From Pachyseris speciosa (lineage: Eukaryota > Cnidaria > Anthozoa > Scleractinia > Pachyseridae), in contig JAEMWC010000010.1 of assembly GCA_016490735.1 (NCBI GenBank), forward strand, positions 62,001 to 126,000: a stretch of 64,000 nt of DNA, given 5' to 3'. A model generated the notes under the pieces. The model was not told the DNA's origin and did not search any database. It saw nothing but the letters and a program-made list of their open reading frames with translations. Below are positions 35,039 to 43,693 of this stretch, one piece after another. How positions within the stretch are numbered: the first letter of the stretch is position 1; every line of letters begins with the position of its first letter. The translations under genes and the position numbers were made by a program.

Positions 35039-35740
35039 ATGTCAAAACGAAAAAGACATGGAGATAGAAAGCGTGAGAAAGGATGGAAACGGTCACGTAG
35101 TGGAGAGGAAAGTGACGGTGCTGGGTGTGTGGACCCTGTATCGCCTTCCTACGTTCCTGTGGCATTTCGTTACATCGATGTGGATGATCTTCCGTTCGGG
35201 TCCTTGCTACCGCTGGAAATGCAGGACAAGATTATGGGGCAGAAGTTTTGGTTGGAGTGGAGAGATCGCATGAATAAGGTGAATGATGTTATCCGTGATT
35301 GTGAAGTGTGTCGTGTGGTGGAGTTTATTGGAGCGATTAATGAGAATGGGGAGAGATATTTGTTGAATAATATTTTGAATGAGGGAGGTTTGTTATGTTC
35401 GTGGTGTTGGATGATTCGTTTGCGAGGAGTCAGTCTTGAAGGAGCGATTCTGTTGTATAGAGTGAGTAGAGAAAAGCGAGAAGCGACGGAATGGGAACTG
35501 AGAAGATTGTGGGCGAGCGTGGAGTACACGATTAGGCAGTATTATGGTTTGCGAAATTGTGATTTGAATGTGGAGATGAGAGGAAGAATTCCATTTGACG
35601 ATTTGAAGGGAATGAGAGTGTTTGCAGCGACTAAAAAAAGAGAGTTTATGTCCAATTGGATTGGAATTGTGAACGATTGTCTGGTCGAGGGGAGAGATGT
35701 TTCGAGTTTGGACGATGTGAGGCCTAGGTTTTTTTTTTAG
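35039..35740 (+). CDS. Left-arm family protein P2
   Basis: 233 residues. The basic N-terminus is followed by YIDVDDLPFGSLLPLEMQ with EWRDRM, then CEVC, GLLCSWCWMI, a YYGLRN block with GRIPFDDL, and NWIGIVNDC. It is a clear paralogue of P1. The stop is the TAG at the end of a T-run (TTTTTTTTTTAG) that also resembles a splice acceptor. A degenerate copy of its last exon part lies at 35921-36120. Unknown function. Confidence 0.72.
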   Translation: MSKRKRHGDRKREKGWKRSRSGEESDGAGCVDPVSPSYVPVAFRYIDVDDLPFGSLLPLEMQDKIMGQKFWLEWRDRMNKVNDVIRDCEVCRVVEFIGAINENGERYLLNNILNEGGLLCSWCWMIRLRGVSLEGAILLYRVSREKREATEWELRRLWASVEYTIRQYYGLRNCDLNVEMRGRIPFDDLKGMRVFAATKKREFMSNWIGIVNDCLVEGRDVSSLDDVRPRFFF

Positions 35741-36147
35741 AAAAAACTGTTTAGATCAAAATTGATTTTTTTTTGGATAGGTGCTGGAATCGTGGGTCGT
35801 ATATCACGATGTAGAGTGGATGAAATATTGCCCCGAGACGAATTATATTCACACTTATGTGGGACGCATGATGTGTGACGGAAAAAGATTTTTTCGTAAA
35901 CGATCTACGTTTCATCTTGTAGATTTCGATAGAGATGTCATGCATTGGCCTTGAAAGAAGAAAACAAGTGTGTCAATTTTGTTTGGTGGATGTGAGAGAT
36001 GTTTCGAGTTTGGATAATGCGTGGCCTAGGTGTTTTTTCAGAAACAATTTTTGTTTGTTGTAGATTTTGACAGAGATGTTCTGTAGTGGCCCTGAAGAAG
36101 GAAAACAAGTGTGTCATTTCATTAACTCTGTGTGGTGTGTTTTATAG
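35741..36147 (+). repeat. Intron-like DNA with partial duplications of the P2 3' end
   Basis: 35994-36041 repeats 35692-35740 (GAGAGATGTTTCGAGTTTGG), and 36061-36120 repeats 35921-35982. It ends in the acceptor GTTTTATAG. No intact coding frame. Confidence 0.6.
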
Positions 36148-36726
36148 ATTGTGGAATTGTGGAAAGGAAAGAAAGTTCTGTGTACATCGCGATTGAAAGA
36201 GGAAGCGGACATTATTGTATGTTGTAAAGCGAGACTCGTGTATGCTGCACGCGTGAATGGAAAAATTATCAAGTTGAAAAGTGAGAGTTGTACGAAATGG
36301 TGTTCGTGGTGTTGCAGTATACGTCAATTTGTGGATGTGGAGTGTCTTGGTTTAGTTAGAAAGGTGAAGAGAAAGAAGAAAGGAACTGCCGAGTATGGAG
36401 TTGTCGTGAGAGAGTTGTATTTGAAAATGGAAATGACGATACTGAGATATTTTCAACCGGACTATCACTATCTGGGCGTGTTTGCGAGCAAGAGTGTTGG
36501 TCAGTTGGAATGCATTTCGGGTAAAGTGGATGATGATTTTGGCGATTGTGCGAATGTTGATTTTGGAGATTTGCATTATGAATGTGTGGGATTGAAGCTG
36601 CAATTGCAGAGGACGTGGTTTCGTTACATTGAGACTCACTGGTTGAGCGATTGGGAGAGGGGACGACCTATCATGGAGAGACGATTTGATGATTTCGACC
36701 TACTGTATGGACCCGTTGTCTTTTAG
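36148..36726 (+). CDS. Left-arm family exon P3
   Basis: An open frame of ~192 residues with no convincing own start. It follows the acceptor TTTTATAG|ATT, so it is probably a terminal exon. Shares IVCCKARLVYAARVNG, KWCSWCCSI and YFQPDYHYLG blocks with P1 and P2 but lacks their DLPFG part. It stops on the TAG that is also the acceptor of P4. Function unknown. Confidence 0.62.
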   Translation: MVELWKGKKVLCTSRLKEEADIIVCCKARLVYAARVNGKIIKLKSESCTKWCSWCCSIRQFVDVECLGLVRKVKRKKKGTAEYGVVVRELYLKMEMTILRYFQPDYHYLGVFASKSVGQLECISGKVDDDFGDCANVDFGDLHYECVGLKLQLQRTWFRYIETHWLSDWERGRPIMERRFDDFDLLYGPVVF

Positions 36727-37199
36727 ATTAACATTCCTTGGAAAGTGGATGCAGAGCGAAAGTGGAGGTGTGCATGGGTGTCGCCGCCGAGGCAAAAAAA
36801 AAACAAGATGTTTGCATATGCACTTCGACGGGTCTTGTGCGAAGCGTTGTCATCCGAAAGAGAGCCACGATGGAACAAATGACTCTGATGAGCGATGCAA
36901 ATGAAGTGGGATGTGCGTGGTGCTGTCGAGCGAAAGATGATGGCATGACTATGGATTGCTTTCTGATGACGAGAGGCATCAGGAAACAGGATCGCATTGC
37001 TCGAGAGTTGCTGCGTGCGATTTATATTGAAATGCAGCGATTGGTCATTTGGAATCATTGGCCTTACGAAGTGATGCAGGGACGAACGGGGAGGATGCCC
37101 ACGCCCAGCGGACGTCTTCCCGAGGAAGTGCAAACGGTTAGAGATTGCATTTGGTTCAGCATGGATGGTCTGGGTGAAGAAATCGAACCTTATTTGTAA
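36727..37199 (+). pseudogene. Left-arm family exon P4, frameshift in an A-run
   Basis: Starts after TTTTAG|ATT. The first ~23 residues (including PWKVDAERKWRCAW) align with P5 in one frame. After the A-run at about 36795-36806 homology moves to the next frame (VCICTSTGLV, GCAWCCRAK, GRLPEE). So there is a frameshift or an assembly error in the homopolymer. Same family as P1-P5. Confidence 0.6.
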
Positions 37200-37219
37200 T
37201 GTGTTTTTTTGTTTTTTTA

Positions 37220-37310
37220 GATTGGCAATGCGAGAGAGAAATGTAATAGACTGAGGGCAAGATTGAGTGTGGATTGGATTGACTTTGTGAATGATCGCGT
37301 GGCCTCACGT
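37220..37310 (+). CDS. Short internal exon candidate of the P family
   Basis: Bounded by the acceptor TTTTTTTAG (ends 37219) and a donor-like A|GTGAGT at about 37311. The ~30 residues include SVDWIDFVNDRV, matching the NWIGIVND region near the end of P2. Too short for ordinary ORF calling. Confidence 0.45.
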
Positions 37311-37392
37311 AACGAGTGAGTGATGATCAACATGCTTGCTTTACGTATGAACTCACTGTTTATTTCTTATTGATTTTTTTTTAAAAAAATAG

Positions 37393-37971
37393 ATTTTGCG
37401 TGAATGGAAAGTGGATCCGTTTTACGAATGGACGTGTGGGTGGAAATTTCCGAGAAAGAACAGACATAAGAACGGTGTTTGCATGTGTCATGCCACGGGT
37501 CTAGTGACTGCCGCTTGCAGACGTAGTAAAGTGGGAAATGCCATGCAATTGTGGTGGTTGAAAAATCGATATCTTGAAGAGATTGAAAAACGAGACGTGT
37601 GCGTCAGATGTGTAGTTGGCGAAAGAGGATTTAATATCGATGCGGAGTTACTTTGTAGACCGTATGGAGAAAACGAAGTGATTCCGAGAGACGTCATGCG
37701 CAAACTTTACATGCACATGCAAACGAATGTGATCGCGAGGAATTATCCATTTTTTTGTGTTAAAATGAGTAGGGGGTTCGTGCCAAGACCGTCCGGTCGG
37801 ATTCCTAGAACAACGAAAACGATCGAGCACGTGAGACTAGACGCCATTCGCTTGGCTGAAAGGATTTTCTCTTTGTGGGTAGTCTATATGAATCATAAAT
37901 TTGTACACCAAGTGCACGATATTCCTTTTGATTTTATTGAACGAATTCACAACCCTTTGAAAAGATTGTAA
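37393..37971 (+). CDS. Left-arm family exon P5 (3'-terminal)
   Basis: About 192 residues after the acceptor AAAAATAG|ATT. Contains EWKVDPFYEWTCGW, VCMCHATGLV, DVCVRC and SGRIPR, aligned with P4 and more distantly with P1-P3. Followed by AATAAA at 38019. Unknown function. Multiple Cys pairs suggest metal binding. Confidence 0.66.
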   Translation: MLREWKVDPFYEWTCGWKFPRKNRHKNGVCMCHATGLVTAACRRSKVGNAMQLWWLKNRYLEEIEKRDVCVRCVVGERGFNIDAELLCRPYGENEVIPRDVMRKLYMHMQTNVIARNYPFFCVKMSRGFVPRPSGRIPRTTKTIEHVRLDAIRLAERIFSLWVVYMNHKFVHQVHDIPFDFIERIHNPLKRL

Positions 37972-38018
37972 TCACAAAAAGTTTAAGACATTATATGATT
38001 ATATTGTAATGAAGTTGA

Positions 38019-38024
38019 ATAAAG
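38019..38024 (+). terminator. Polyadenylation signal of the P2-P5 unit
   Basis: AATAAA ~48 bp after the P5 stop, 12 bp before the stop codon of the convergent PLA2-like gene. Confidence 0.65.
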
Positions 38025-38036
38025 GACATTGAATGT

Positions 38037-38444
38037 TCATAGTTTGAGTTTTACTTTGGCCTTCATGATGTTCTTGACCACAGATTCAGTCCAGTTGTTC
38101 TTCTTGAAGTTTTGAATTCCCTTGATCATCTTTCGATCCGCTTTCCACTTGTCCCTTAGATTCTTCGAGTGTGAGTAGTCAATGTCGTGTTGCTTGGCTA
38201 ATTTGTCGAGTCGATTGATGCCAGGATCCCCTCTCGCCAGTCGTTTCTTGAGATGCGTCCCAGGTCCCATGTACTGATAGCCTGGCCAGTGAAATTCCAC
38301 ACCCGTTTTGGACAGTAGGTTTTGAATGTCGAGTGCACCCCCTTTCTGCGGATGGAGACGTGGACTGCGTCTTCGTTGTTTCGTGTTACGACGCCCCCTC
38401 TGTCTCTTGCCTTTGGAAGCGTTTTTCTTCTTGCTTCTTGCCAT
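38037..38444 (-). CDS. Phospholipase A2-like virion protein
   Basis: 135 residues. A strongly basic N-terminus (~36 residues) leads to QKGGA, then YMGPGTHL (calcium-loop-like) and LAKQHDIDY, the His-Asp pair of the phospholipase A2 active site, about 25 residues later. Similar PLA2 domains occur in parvovirus capsid N-termini and in Polinton/adintovirus proteins, where a role in crossing endosomal membranes is assumed by analogy. Last gene of the minus-strand structural block. Confidence 0.8.
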   Translation of the reverse strand: MARSKKKNASKGKRQRGRRNTKQRRRSPRLHPQKGGALDIQNLLSKTGVEFHWPGYQYMGPGTHLKKRLARGDPGINRLDKLAKQHDIDYSHSKNLRDKWKADRKMIKGIQNFKKNNWTESVVKNIMKAKVKLKL

Positions 38445-38465
38445 ACTCGCTGTCTGAGATCTGAC

Positions 38466-39095
38466 TCAACTATAATCCAACCATTTGCTGACCGTCTTAC
38501 TTATCTTCTTTTCCGTGGCCTTTGCGAGTTGATCTTTTCGTTTTTTGATGATATCTCTGGCCTTTTGGATCGTTGATTCACGTTTTTCTTCCAATTCTTC
38601 ATGGGTGGGAGTTGTGAGGGGTTTGATTCCACTCACAGGTGTCGCTGGCTTTTTTTTCTTCGCTTTGCGCGTCGAAGGGGTGATCTTGGGGGACAATTGA
38701 AAACGCGGTTTGCGTTTCTTGACCTTGCCCGGTTTCGGTGTAGCGGTAGCTGCTGGCTTCTTTGTCATTGATTTTACCAACTCGTTGACGATTTGTTGTA
38801 AGGGAGGTTCGTCGGGATCGACCTCAGTTTCTGAGGGTCCGGCTCTTCCCTGTACCTGAGCAATGGGGTTACGGGCTTTGCGGGTCCATTGGCGTAATTC
38901 GTTGGAAAGGGTTTTCACTCTGGCCACTTTCAATCCGTCGGGTATGGTGTCATCTTGAAGTAGCATGTCTTTTTCGGCGGCAAGATGGGATGCTTTTTCC
39001 AACGTCATGTCGGCCATGAGCCGTTGCTTGTATTCTTGCTGTCTTTGGAGAAAAGCGGGTGAATTGGGAATTTCGGTCGCGACAAACTCGTCCAT
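38466..39095 (-). CDS. Unknown Polinton structural-block protein, Lys/Pro-rich
   Basis: 209 residues from the ATG at 39095. Helical charged N-terminal half, Pro-rich middle (PDEPP), then a long Lys/Pro/Thr-rich basic segment and a helical Lys/Glu C-terminus. The start lies two bases after the stop of the upstream ORF. Likely a DNA- or core-associated protein; not recognised further. Confidence 0.6.
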   Translation of the reverse strand: MDEFVATEIPNSPAFLQRQQEYKQRLMADMTLEKASHLAAEKDMLLQDDTIPDGLKVARVKTLSNELRQWTRKARNPIAQVQGRAGPSETEVDPDEPPLQQIVNELVKSMTKKPAATATPKPGKVKKRKPRFQLSPKITPSTRKAKKKKPATPVSGIKPLTTPTHEELEEKRESTIQKARDIIKKRKDQLAKATEKKISKTVSKWLDYS

Positions 39096-39097
39096 GT

Positions 39098-39424
39098 TCA
39101 CCAATGTCCACAGGCACGTCTGTAGCAGCGAAACAGGGGTCTCCAAAAGTTGCCTCCAGACTGATTGACGAGAATGTTTCGCCTAGATTTAAGGGATGCT
39201 CGAGGTCGCCCCAAATGTCTCAACGTATTCGCGTGAGGTTTCAAACGTGTTTTGGTATCTTTGGAGACTGGAACGTTGCCTTTCAAGGTGTTCAGGACCA
39301 ACTCGCTCACGGCGTTGATTTGTTCTCTGTCGGCCAAGCGGAATAGTTGCTTACGCCTTGCGGCATTGGCCTCTTGCAACACCTCTCGTAAAAAAGGCGC
39401 TTGAGATTTCACGCGTCCTGCCAT
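39098..39424 (-). CDS. Small conserved Polinton protein ending in QSGG
   Basis: 108 residues from the ATG at 39424. The helical region INAVSELVLNTLKGNVPVS and a basic RRNILVNQSGG near the end resemble a small protein I associate with many animal Polintons, of unknown role. QSGG'N is a candidate site for the element's protease. Confidence 0.65.
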   Translation of the reverse strand: MAGRVKSQAPFLREVLQEANAARRKQLFRLADREQINAVSELVLNTLKGNVPVSKDTKTRLKPHANTLRHLGRPRASLKSRRNILVNQSGGNFWRPLFRCYRRACGHW

Positions 39425-39465
39425 GGTAGTGGAAAAATGAAGAGGATGCTCGGACGCACGCACGT

Positions 39466-39708
39466 TTATCGTCTGTAGTAGGTGGCTATTCTTCTTTTAG
39501 ATCCAGGCGTCCTACCCACAAGACTCGAAAGGGTTGATTTTTTCGGGTAGAATCGGTGCGAGTGGTTCTTGGCCGGAAAAGCAGACACCAATTCTTTCAA
39601 GGTGGCATTCCACACGTTCGATCGTCGCGTGGCCTTGTACTGTTTCTTGCCTTTCTTGCCTTTCTTGCCTTTGTACCGCTGCCTCGGAGTCTTCTTTTGT
39701 CTCACCAT
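39466..39708 (-). CDS. Small very basic protein, core-like
   Basis: 80 residues. The first ~30 are almost all Lys, Arg, Gln and Gly (GKKGKKGKKQ), then a short mixed region and a basic end. Composition suits a DNA-condensing virion protein. It overlaps no neighbour in frame; a longer shadow ORF exists in another frame. Confidence 0.55.
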   Translation of the reverse strand: MVRQKKTPRQRYKGKKGKKGKKQYKATRRSNVWNATLKELVSAFPAKNHSHRFYPKKSTLSSLVGRTPGSKRRIATYYRR

Positions 39709-39737
39709 CCTCGAGTGTGATGCGAAAAATGAATGTT

Positions 39738-39989
39738 TCACGCTCTGCGGGTGCGTTTTGTACGTTTCGAAGCGGCAATCTTGTCCAACGTTTTTCTGGT
39801 TCCCCACCCAGCACCGGCGGCAACGGCACCCGTGGCGGCTGCTTTGCCGGCAGCTACGAGAGCGGGTATGAGAGCAGCAAGAGGTATGGCTCCACCAAAT
39901 TGATTGGAGTTGTAAGTCTTTTTCCCTCGCGGGCGTCGACGCACGCGTTTGGTGTAACGTTTGCGAGTACCCGTACTGCCTCTGACCAT
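39738..39989 (-). CDS. Basic/hydrophobic small virion protein (pX-like)
   Basis: 83 residues from the ATG at 39989 (an in-frame ATG at 40022 adds 11). Arg/Lys-rich head, QFGGA, then an Ala/Leu-rich hydrophobic stretch (PLAALIPALVAAGKAAA) and a basic tail. This layout resembles adenovirus-type core or lytic precursor proteins. FGG'A is a likely protease site that would free the hydrophobic part. Confidence 0.6.
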   Translation of the reverse strand: MVRGSTGTRKRYTKRVRRRPRGKKTYNSNQFGGAIPLAALIPALVAAGKAAATGAVAAGAGWGTRKTLDKIAASKRTKRTRRA

Positions 39990-40031
39990 GGTTGCGACTG
40001 AAGAAATGGATGAAAGGTCCATCCTCTCAAT

Positions 40032-40784
40032 TTATGAGGAATCATCATCATCCGAACCCGTGAATCGCTGCGTGCGGCGTCCTGGACCCTTGCGCGTCGA
40101 CGTGCGTCGCACCACGGGTCGGCCTCGTTGACCTTCCTCATAGACCGTGGTGACGGTATTCGTGTGAGTGATGTTGCGAATGCGCCGACCGTCGGCCTGT
40201 TGTTGGGCATCTTCGTTTAATAAATCCAACTGTCTTCTCATCCGCCGTTGTCTGGGACTATTGTCGTCATCATTTTCACTGCCATCATCGGAGCCAGACC
40301 TCGAAGCTGCCGATCGAATTCGAGAATTCGACGTGGTCGTTGCTGTGGTTGTAGCGAGGGGTCTTCTGCGCGGTTGTTTGCCGCCCACTGTGGGTCTGGT
40401 GGGTCTGGGTGGTGGTATACCCGTAGGCGATGGTGGTGGTGGTGGTGCCGGTGGTGATGGCGGCAATTGAGTCTGGGGTAGACCGCCAGTATTGACACCG
40501 ATTGGAGGAGCGGTGAGACCTCCGAGATCGAAATTAGTGCCAGTCCCAACACCTGCAGGGGTGACGAGCAAATTGGCCGTGGCACTCGGAGCCGGCTGCC
40601 ATCCATCCATCCCCACTAGATCATTTGGATTGGGTGTATTCAATCCCGCCCACAATTCGTTCAATGTGGTGGGTGCTACGGAGGGTGTTGACGATGCTGG
40701 AGAATACATGCTCTGTAAATCTAACGATGCAAAGGGATCAACGTTTGGACTTGTTCTTGGTGGTGGTGATCCTCGTTGGGACAT
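40032..40784 (-). CDS. Pro-rich, Arg-rich protein, copy A
   Basis: 250 residues, low complexity. Ser/Pro/Thr-rich first half with a run of Pro (PPSPPAPPPPPSP), an acidic SDDGSENDDD patch, and a basic Arg/Thr-rich C-terminus ending in DDDDSS. It keeps its true C-terminus, which copy B has lost, but lacks 11 residues of an Arg-Ser repeat. Its start overlaps the end of the ATPase frame by ~46 bp. Function unknown; a scaffold or core role is possible. Confidence 0.65.
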   Translation of the reverse strand: MSQRGSPPPRTSPNVDPFASLDLQSMYSPASSTPSVAPTTLNELWAGLNTPNPNDLVGMDGWQPAPSATANLLVTPAGVGTGTNFDLGGLTAPPIGVNTGGLPQTQLPPSPPAPPPPPSPTGIPPPRPTRPTVGGKQPRRRPLATTTATTTSNSRIRSAASRSGSDDGSENDDDNSPRQRRMRRQLDLLNEDAQQQADGRRIRNITHTNTVTTVYEEGQRGRPVVRRTSTRKGPGRRTQRFTGSDDDDSS

Positions 40785-41134
40785 CTCGTTTGAGAGTGTG
40801 AATGCGAGGTGTACCTTCTTCTTTCGTCAAGCGACTCCAAAGTCTGTAACGATCGTCCGAGGCTGGATGTAAGTCTAGCATCAAATAACCAAAAGGTTGG
40901 GCAGTCACTCTGTTAAATAACTCCAACAATCGTTTCCATTTGTCCGGAAAAGCTTGTAATAACACCGTTCGCATGCCCGTCTGATCGCGCGGGTTTTTGA
41001 AAGCCACTAGATATTGAGCATTGCGATTGATGGTCTTTGAGAACTTGCCCGGAGGAAATAGATCTTGCGTCAGATAGAGAACCGTGATGTTACGATGATG
41101 AGAATCCTTGGTGAACAAATCCAACACTCGCTTG
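40738..41134 (-). pseudogene. Packaging ATPase, copy A, C-terminal remnant
   Basis: Only the last ~130 codons remain, identical to copy B. Walker A and B parts are removed by the 1186-bp deletion. Confidence 0.88.
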
Positions 41135-41632
41135 ACCATCCACAGTATCTGCAAGTTCGCGTTCCACGATGCTTCTGACTCTATTGGCTACTCTGGCATC
41201 GTTCTCTACCAAATCGGGTCCCCATTGGGCTAAAAAGTCGGTCATCCCCGCTCCGCGAGCTTTGGCTTTCAGGTATTCGTAGGCATAATGACCGCAGGTT
41301 TGACTGTCTAGGGCTTGTAGCGTTTCGCTGGAGGCCATCAGATATTTCCATTGCTTCAACCACTGTTGTATATGGGGGTCTTTGTAGTAGTGGAGGGGTA
41401 ATCCATAGCTATCGAACACTTCGCACACGTTATCTTTCACACACACGCCCAACCAATGCTGGCCCGGTTGCGAGCTAGGGTCGGTGTTCATGATGAACAG
41501 TTTTGGCGTTGAAGACTTTGGAAGAATGGGCAATTGATCGGCTGCAAAGACTCCTAGGAAGAAACGACTCACAGGTTTGTCTCGAAGACACAGGTAACGT
41601 AGTACTTGACTGCTAAGAGGTACAAACTCCAT
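41131..41632 (-). pseudogene. Adenovirus-type protease, copy A, 3' end replaced
   Basis: Same as copy B (46957-47520) from the ATG through the catalytic region. The last ~20 codons are lost at the deletion, and the frame runs into ATPase sequence in a wrong frame before a stop. Confidence 0.85.
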
Positions 41633-41642
41633 CCGTACAGCG

Positions 41643-42925
41643 CTCAGTGATCAACGTTATACTTGACTCCTCCGATGGCATTGATCTCAAATACATTTTC
41701 TTTTTCATTCATCACGATGACTGTAATGTTGGCACCCGTGGCAGCACTGAACTTGATCTCGAGTCTCACGTTTCCAGTCTGGGAGGATTCCTGAAAAGCC
41801 CATCATTGACGCGATCGCTCGGTACGTTGTTAAACACGTAGATGGTGGAGGTCTTTCCGTCTCCCCATTCTTCGGGTTTGATCATGGGTAAGCGATCATC
41901 GTGTTCGGAGGTGAGAGCTTCCAGCATGCGATCGTAGCCCAGGGAATCGGTTCCCGCTCCATTGTTAGCCTCTGTACTGAGTTCGAGTGGTTTGTAAGGA
42001 TAGTCTTCTCCGTTGACAATCTGTCTAATGGATGAGACACCTAGGCGCTCGTAAGCGAATGGGTAGAGATCGACTGCCCCATTGTAAGCATCTGTTTGAA
42101 TAAGCGCAACCAACACTCTATCGGGTAATCGCCCCAGAAACACATTGTCTTGTTCCCAGACGGTACTTCCTGTGGGAATGAGCCATGTGCGGATTTCCGT
42201 CTGCACCACGGGATATTTGACCACGTTCTTCTTTCTCTTCTCTTCCAAGGACAGGTACACAGAAGGGTTGAGAGTGTATCTCCGAAGCATCAGCGTGACT
42301 TTGATGTCATCTTGAGTGATGGTAGGAAATTTCTTGGTTTGAAGCGTACCCTTGTTTGGGGTGCCATACAGGTACACAGTGTTGGGATTCAAGTACAATT
42401 CCAATTCGATCCCCACGCCAGGTACTAGCGCTTTTGTGGTTCTGAAGGGGGCTAGATGAGGTTTGATCACAAACGTGTGCCACTTTTTCAATTCCACTTT
42501 CTTGGTCAGTTTTTCCAGTGCCTTGTAACCAGCACTCTCATCTTGGGGACTCCTGATGATGTCGGTGTCACCCACGGTGGTGGAAATCTGGCGAGGGACG
42601 TTGAGGGCTCCATTCACCCATCCTTGAGGATTGAGAAGCGTGGCACCCTCATCTTCGGAGCGATTTATCAACGTTTCTAACATAGCTTTCTGGTGATATT
42701 GATTGGTGTTTCGTGTCATCAGGGCGCCATTGAGCTTCAGGTTCATCTGTTTGAAGAGGCTGTGTGCAAAATTGTTCACGACAGTCATGTTACTCGTATC
42801 CGTAGCAGTACTGATAGTTCTGTCCACATTAATGCCCGTGTAGCCAGGATGCGGATGACTCAGTCTGACTTTCACGTAGATACGACTCTCGCTCAAATCG
42901 GTGTATTGTCCACTCGCAGGAACGT
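41643..42925 (-). pseudogene. Major capsid protein, copy A, frameshifted twice
   Basis: Matches copy B. One G is missing in a short G-run near 41786-41790, so the frame is lost ~45 codons before the normal end. It also shares the N-terminal break of copy B near 42905. Confidence 0.9.
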
Positions 42926-43064
42926 GATGGGATCGATACCCGTGAACGCTGGGTTGAACGCTGGGTTGAAAGGCTCATCTCGTTTCGCAGTGTACCGATA
43001 GTCCGCGGCTGGTACGTCAAACAGGTTTAGATACATGATGATGATTCGACTGCCACTGCTCTCG

Positions 43065-43295
43065 TTAAATGTGAACTTTGGCTGGACGTCGTTGGCTTTT
43101 ATGCCGTCGAATGGTCTTGCGACGTGTCACAGATCCATTCCATTTGTAAGGAGTAAAGTATCGACCCGTTGCGGGTTGGTACTTGTGAACGCGTTCCGTT
43201 TTTGGGAAACCTCCTATGGCTCCTCCGAACTGATTTCCATCCCACGTACCCACGACGGGAGGTGATCTAGCGGGAATTCGTCTCTGTTTTCCCAT
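43065..43295 (-). CDS. Small basic protein with FGGA site, copy A
   Basis: 77 residues, identical to the copy at 48954-49184. Confidence 0.6.
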   Translation of the reverse strand: MGKQRRIPARSPPVVGTWDGNQFGGAIGGFPKTERVHKYQPATGRYFTPYKWNGSVTRRKTIRRHKSQRRPAKVHI

Positions 43296-43302
43296 CTCCT
43301 TT

Positions 43303-43647
43303 TCAATCAAAAATGTCCTTGAAACGTTTCGCAGTTCCTTTATATGCATTCACTGCCTTTCGTTTCACGGCTTTACCCACTAGCTGCGCACCCATGCCAG
43401 GAGCTCGCGTCATCATTCTTTTCTTTAAAGTGTTTCCACTGTGACGAACGGCATCGCCGACGTTCATGCCTTCGCCTACGTTACGTAAGACATCGCGACC
43501 CGCCTGTATCAAGGTAGGTCCTGCCACTTGCACCAAATCCTCTGCGAATCCACTACCCGTTTGAACGATTTCATGGTAGCGATTCAAACCGCTACCTACT
43601 TGAGGTGCCGGCGGGGTACGATATCGTGTCAACGCTCCTCCACGCAT
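43303..43647 (-). CDS. pVI/pX-like small protein, copy A
   Basis: Identical to 49192-49536. It opens directly with MRGGA after an acceptor-like TTTGCAG. Confidence 0.58.
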   Translation of the reverse strand: MRGGALTRYRTPPAPQVGSGLNRYHEIVQTGSGFAEDLVQVAGPTLIQAGRDVLRNVGEGMNVGDAVRHSGNTLKKRMMTRAPGMGAQLVGKAVKRKAVNAYKGTAKRFKDIFD

Positions 43648-43693
43648 GCTGCAAAGACAATAATGGTTTTCCACCTCCGGTTGGAAGGCTTTT

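Noticed and set aside
34530..35165. Phe/Ser-rich minus-strand ORF of 211 residues
   Set aside because: Antisense of the Lys/Glu-rich end of P1 and of the P2 promoter.
40168..40872. Plus-strand Gly/Val-rich ORFs opposite the Pro-rich gene
   Set aside because: Complement of Pro/Thr codons; no independent support.
42150..43265. Several 75-100 residue plus-strand ORFs opposite the capsid genes, repeated at 48039-49154
   Set aside because: Antisense shadows of the minus-strand capsid and small genes. They recur only because the region is duplicated.
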